A DNA stretch of 64,000 nt from Adiantum capillus-veneris. Taxonomy: Eukaryota; Streptophyta; Polypodiopsida; Polypodiales; Pteridaceae. The position numbers were made by a program, and so were the translations under genes. The notes below the pieces were generated by a model. The model was not told the origin of the DNA. It searched no databases and saw only the letters and a list, made by a program, of their open reading frames with translations. Position 1 is the first letter of the stretch. Every line of letters starts with the position of its first letter. Below, one piece after another: positions 59,624-64,000 of this stretch. The DNA lies in contig CM043943.1 in assembly GCA_014529385.2 (NCBI GenBank), forward strand, positions 151,628,092 to 151,692,091. The letters run 5' to 3'.

Positions 59624-59942
59624 TGTTGAGATGTCAAGCTCTACACCTTGAGCTGGCATCCACTACGGGTCTTGGCCGCTTACGGCATTTACTCATTGGC
59701 GCGTTAGGTGATCGACACGGAGGATCTCTGCCAGTGATTCTACAGCTGGACTACACTTATAGTGTCAGCCTAGTACGCTTCTAGCGAGTTCACACTTAGT
59801 GACCGCATGTACATATGTGCTATTTTTCAGCTTTAGCACTTAGTCATTTTGTACTCTCTTTTCTCTGAAGAAGAAGAAGCTTTCCATCTTTGTGTGCTTT
59901 GTGCTTGTCTTGTGTAGCTCTCTTGCATCCTCATTCTTTACA
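59624..59942 (+). repeat. 3' LTR of copia 2
   Basis: 319 bp, same length as the 5' LTR. Confidence 0.96.
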
Positions 59943-60617
59943 ATATTGCCTCCACGTCCTCCTTGCCTGAGTTTCGCTTTGTGCCCGCAGCCTTTGCTAG
60001 TTGAGAAAACATCCACCTGCTCATATGCTTCAGATCTGCCACTTTTTGTACTTGCCGCATCTACATCTCACCATAGCTACCACCCCCGCCTTGCTTTGAT
60101 CACATGCTTACCACTGTACCGACTTGCCCTTACTTGTTAAGAATGGCTTCAAGTCGTCACAACCGTGTTGCAAAAGTACTTGGTAGTGGCACATTAGATA
60201 ATGGGGGTGGAGTTGCAGAATCTATGGCAGTTTGGGAGGGGAGAGTACCCAATAATTAACTGTATGTAGCAAGGTCATGTGGAAGGAAGCACAGTGCCTT
60301 CAGGCTATGGCTATACAGGGGGAGAGAGGATCGGATACCAGGGGAATAGTGAATAAGAGAGGAATAGTGATGTCAACCTTATCTTTAGAGGCCATCTTCT
60401 TAGTTTGAGGTCGAATTCAAATTCTCCCAATGGCACTGGCATGGTTACGGCACTGCTCTAAATTCTCATGGGCTCTTATTCTCCCAATGGCACAGACATG
60501 GGCCGCCACAAAACTTAAAGGCGTTGGTGCTGCTATAAATTCTTGTGGGCCCCCAATGGCCCCTTTTTATTGTCCGTAGCCTTCACCTCACAGCTATAAA
60601 CACATGGCAAAGCTCTC

Positions 60618-60621
<4 letters not shown>

Positions 60622-60711
<90 letters not shown>
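60622..60711. repeat. (CT)n microsatellite
   Basis: About 45 CT units. Confidence 0.98.
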
Positions 60712-60714
<3 letters not shown>

Positions 60715-60917
60715 ATATGCCTTTTTTCTCTTGTTGAGCGCGTTGAGTGTAGGGCATGCTGTCGAAACTAGTCGGAGTGAGGAGGCAACGACATGTGTCC
60801 GGGGGAGGGAGCTGGAAAAATAGATTCCACCCAAAAATAGAGTCCCTCATGTCCTATAGGATGTGTGTGAACTTTGAAGGTTGAAGCAAGAGGGAGAAAT
60901 GGAGCAGGCTCGTACTG

Positions 60918-61453
60918 GCACAAAGACACCGGCTCACTGAGATCCATCCGGCCTCTTCCCTATAGCGTGCATGCATTGCTCTCAGTTGGAAGCTTCGAAG
61001 TCTCTATTTTGCAAATATGAGACAAATGCCATGTCGTATTGATTTGATCTCTGATTGAAAGAGGAGATGACCATTCTCAATGCTTTGCTTTGATCCATGC
61101 CCGTATTGATTTAGAGATAGCAATCGCCTAGCTCTAGCCAAGTCCGCCCTCGGGACTTGGAGAGTTGGGGACCGCTAGAGTGCTAGCACAAAGACACCGG
61201 CTCACTGAGATCCACCTGGCCTCTTCCCTATAGTGTGCATGCACTGCTCTCAGTTGGAAGCTTCGAGGGCTCTATTTTGCAAATCTAAGACAAACTCCAT
61301 GTCGTATTGATTTGATCTCTGATCGGAAGAGGAGATGGCCACTTGCAATGCTTTGCTTGGATCCCGGCCCGTATTGATTTAGAGACAGAAACCACCAAGC
61401 TGTGGCCGAGTCCGCCCTCGGGACTTGGATGGTTGGGGATCGTTGAAGTGCCG
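60918..61453. repeat. 268-bp tandem duplication
   Basis: GCACAAAGACACCGGCTCAC starts both copies (60918 and 61186). Each runs through CTCAGTTGGAAGCTTCGA and GTCCGCCCTCGGGACTTGGA. Confidence 0.9.
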
Positions 61454-61563
61454 TGCACAGTGTTCGGGTAAAATGTGTATTAAATTAATATCGTGCGGTT
61501 TTCAATTTCAAAAATATTGTGCCGTTTTCAACTCGAATCATCTAATGCACAACAAATCTATCA

Positions 61564-61706
<143 letters not shown>

Positions 61707-62160
61707 ATCACCCGCGAGCAATGTTCTGGAAAAATGTGTCTCAACTTAATATCGTGTCATTTTCAATTTCAAAAATGTAATTTAAGAGCAAGAGGAAAAG
61801 GAGAAATTCTACCCCAAAATATTGGAAAATAATGAAAAATTTCAAAAAAATATCCTAATTTGCTAAAATTTCCTCTTGGAAAATTCTAGGAAAGAAATTT
61901 TGTATGTTTGGAAAAATGATTTTTTCTAACAACTGCCCGCGCGCCTCTGTACTCTTTAATTTGGTTCACACTGCCCGCACGCCTCTATGCTCTTTATTCA
62001 TTGCAGAGTTTGAGGACGTCAAAGTTGCACTCCCAACCGATTCAAGTTTCAACTCGAAACTTTGAGGATGATGATATTGTTGCGCTCGAGTTGGTGATCC
62101 CAGCTGGCTCAAGTTTCAACTCTATTGCAGTGTTGCGAGCCGCCGTGTAGAGATCATAAT

Positions 62161-62474
<314 letters not shown>

Positions 62475-62567
62475 TCTGTGCGGGCGTTCACTGTGTACAG
62501 GGCTCGCGGATTCCGCCTCTTCTCTCTAGTCACAGAGGCTGCGGGGCAGTAATTAAACATAGCCAGG

Positions 62568-62571
<4 letters not shown>

Positions 62572-62642
<71 letters not shown>
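62572..62642. repeat. (CT)n microsatellite
   Basis: About 35 CT units near the Helitron 5' end. Confidence 0.98.
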
Positions 62643-62645
<3 letters not shown>

Positions 62646-62761
62646 CGTGCAGTGTTTGTCCGCTACCGCGCGCCAGGGGACACCTACCGGATCATCCTGC
62701 TTCCGCCACATGTCAGGGGGCAGGGAGCCGTAATCCCCTCCCCCATTATCTGTAGTATAGA

Positions 62762-63160
62762 TAAGCACTTTGGGAAACTTTGGTGCACTAAATAGAAGTG
62801 TGTGGCATTTTGAAGCACGCTGAAGCACAGTGAAGCACTTTTTGACGCTTTCAAGCACTCTAAAATACTTTGAAGTGCTTTGAAGCACTTTAAATAACTT
62901 TTGGGCACTTGAAAGCACTCTAAAGTACACTTTAAGGGGTTTTTGAAAGCACTGCAGTAAGATTTGGAAGCACTTTGAGACACTTTAGTGCACTTTGGAA
63001 GCACTCTAAAATACATTGAAGCACTTTTTGGCGCTTTCAAGCACACTGAGATGCACTTTTTTGGCGCTTTCAAGCATTTGCAGGCTCTAAATGATGCACT
63101 TTGAAGCACTTTGAGACACTTATAAAGCATTTCAAAGCTTTTGCAAGCACCCAAAATTAC
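62762..63160. repeat. AAGCACTT minisatellite, block D
   Basis: Continuation of block C on the other side of the Helitron, with GCACTTTGAAGCACTTTGAGACACTT-type units, up to the donor side of the intron at 63190. Confidence 0.92.
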
Positions 63161-63790
63161 TAAGTAAAGCATTATTCTGGCTGATATACCTCAAGTAAAT
63201 CGAGGAGATGCACCACATGTGCCCTCTTGCCGATTCTCTTTCGAACAACATCTTTCTTGTTTGGGGAGATGCGGGTTTCCATTGACCAGAATTGAAATAC
63301 AATTTCTCTGATTTTGATTGTTAAGGTACTGGTACTATACTATTGATGTTGACATGTCTAAGGGAAGTGACCCCGCCTCCATATCAGTTTGCAGCCGGAA
63401 GCTAGCTCCCATGATATTTCTTCGATGAAGTCCTAATGCCTTTGCAACATCATTATTGCTAATTACATTGTCAACCCCATTGACTTCCATTGAGGCATGC
63501 CATGATAGTAGCCCGTTTCAAAAACAACTCATTGTTTGAACGAGGAGTCTTCACCTCAAACAATATATGACAAATGTTAGAGAAAATCAGCCTCCCAATT
63601 GTCTCCAATGTGGGTTGCAACACTGAGAACATTGGATGACTAAGAAGTTGCTGTAGAATGCTCCATTGGAGACCCTCGGAAAGCCCGTTTGTTTGATTAC
63701 ACCAACACTTATCAACTGCCCTACAAATTTTCTTTGCCTTCTGTTCATCAATGTCACCATCCTCTCATGCTCGTGCCATCCTTTTTGCAT

Positions 63791-64000
63791 GTTTCTTTGT
63801 TCCCTCTTCTTTGCAGCTTAGTAGTTTTGTAGACTCGATAGTAGATCCCTTGGGATATCATACTATGTAGCAGATAATGGAGGAAGGTAAAGGGGGTTTG
63901 TACTGTCATTATGCGTATTATCTGACTCCATGTAGAACGTGCGAGGATGCTAATGACATGAAAATGAAGACAGTCAAAACAGTGCCATAATACTCATACA
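63791..64000. other. Window end, possible further upstream sequence of the transposase-like gene
   Basis: No motif is readable; the minus strand keeps short open frames to about 63840. Confidence 0.3.

Larger units (their letters stand above)
54734..59942 (+). mobile_element. Ty1/copia retrotransposon 2, complete ends, TSD ATATT
   Basis: A 5209-bp plus-strand element with two 319-bp LTRs (TGTTGAGATG...TTTACA), flanked by ATATT at 54729-54733 and 59943-59947. A primer site follows the 5' LTR and a polypurine tract precedes the 3' LTR. Coding sequence is interrupted by six stops and a frameshift. Confidence 0.97.
54151..60482. repeat. 568-bp tandem duplication split by copia 2
   Basis: Copy 1 is 54151-54718. 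Copy 2 starts at 54719 (AAACACACCTATATT) and continues at 59948 (GCCTCCACGTCCTCC) to about 60482. Both copies share GTTGAGAAAACATCCACCTG and ATGGCTTCAAGTC blocks. They differ by scattered substitutions. Confidence 0.9.

Overview
The window looks like transposon-dense nuclear DNA of a land plant, most likely a seed-free plant (fern, lycophyte or bryophyte). The evidence is spliced genes with GT-AG introns, plant-type LTR retrotransposons with tRNA-iMet primer sites, a CACTA element with a TNP2-type transposase, Helitrons, and very long (CT)n/(GA)n tracts. The species is not identifiable by eye. I see no intact host gene: almost every recognisable coding region is broken by stops, frameshifts or nested insertions.

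Layout. 0-4.4 kb: AT-rich sequence with microsatellites, an unassigned ORF and a tRNA-derived SINE-like repeat facing an inverted partial copy. 4.4-9.3 kb: one copy of an LTR (second copy at 28.6-30.3 kb) split by a 3.6-kb segment that carries a ruined fungal-type tyrosinase gene. 9.7-10.8 kb: a dispersed array of a 24-nt palindrome. 11.1-15.8 kb: a retroelement with gag and aspartic protease but no visible reverse transcriptase. 16-23.6 kb: a CACTA element with divergent genes around a palindromic satellite. 23.6-25.2 kb: the 3' end of another LTR element. 25.5-30.3 kb: a truncated minus-strand Ty3/gypsy element. 32.6-35.7 kb: a degenerate Helitron Rep/helicase gene. 36.8-41 kb: relics of a RING-like gene and an FCP1/NIF-phosphatase-like gene.

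41-63.8 kb is a nested stack that can be partly unpicked. The base layer is a minus-strand gene of a transposase-like family that I cannot name (RNase H-fold-like D...D...E pattern), N-terminal part at 63.2-63.8 kb and C-terminal part at 51.5-53.4 kb, with an AAGTGCTT-type minisatellite in its intron. A Helitron (53902-62761, both ends visible) sits inside that minisatellite. The Helitron holds a 568-bp tandem duplication split by a Ty1/copia element (54734-59942, TSD ATATT). A related minisatellite block downstream of the transposase-like gene was entered by a terminal-inverted-repeat element (41792-51100). That element has two convergent genes of unknown function; one of them was later split by a second copia element (44095-49445, TSD GATGG).

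Relative order of insertion therefore follows from sequence alone. The best candidates for something undescribed are the D-D-E gene family (51.5-63.8 kb) and the two-gene inverted-repeat element (41.8-51.1 kb). No database search was possible, so family names rest on motifs recognised by eye.
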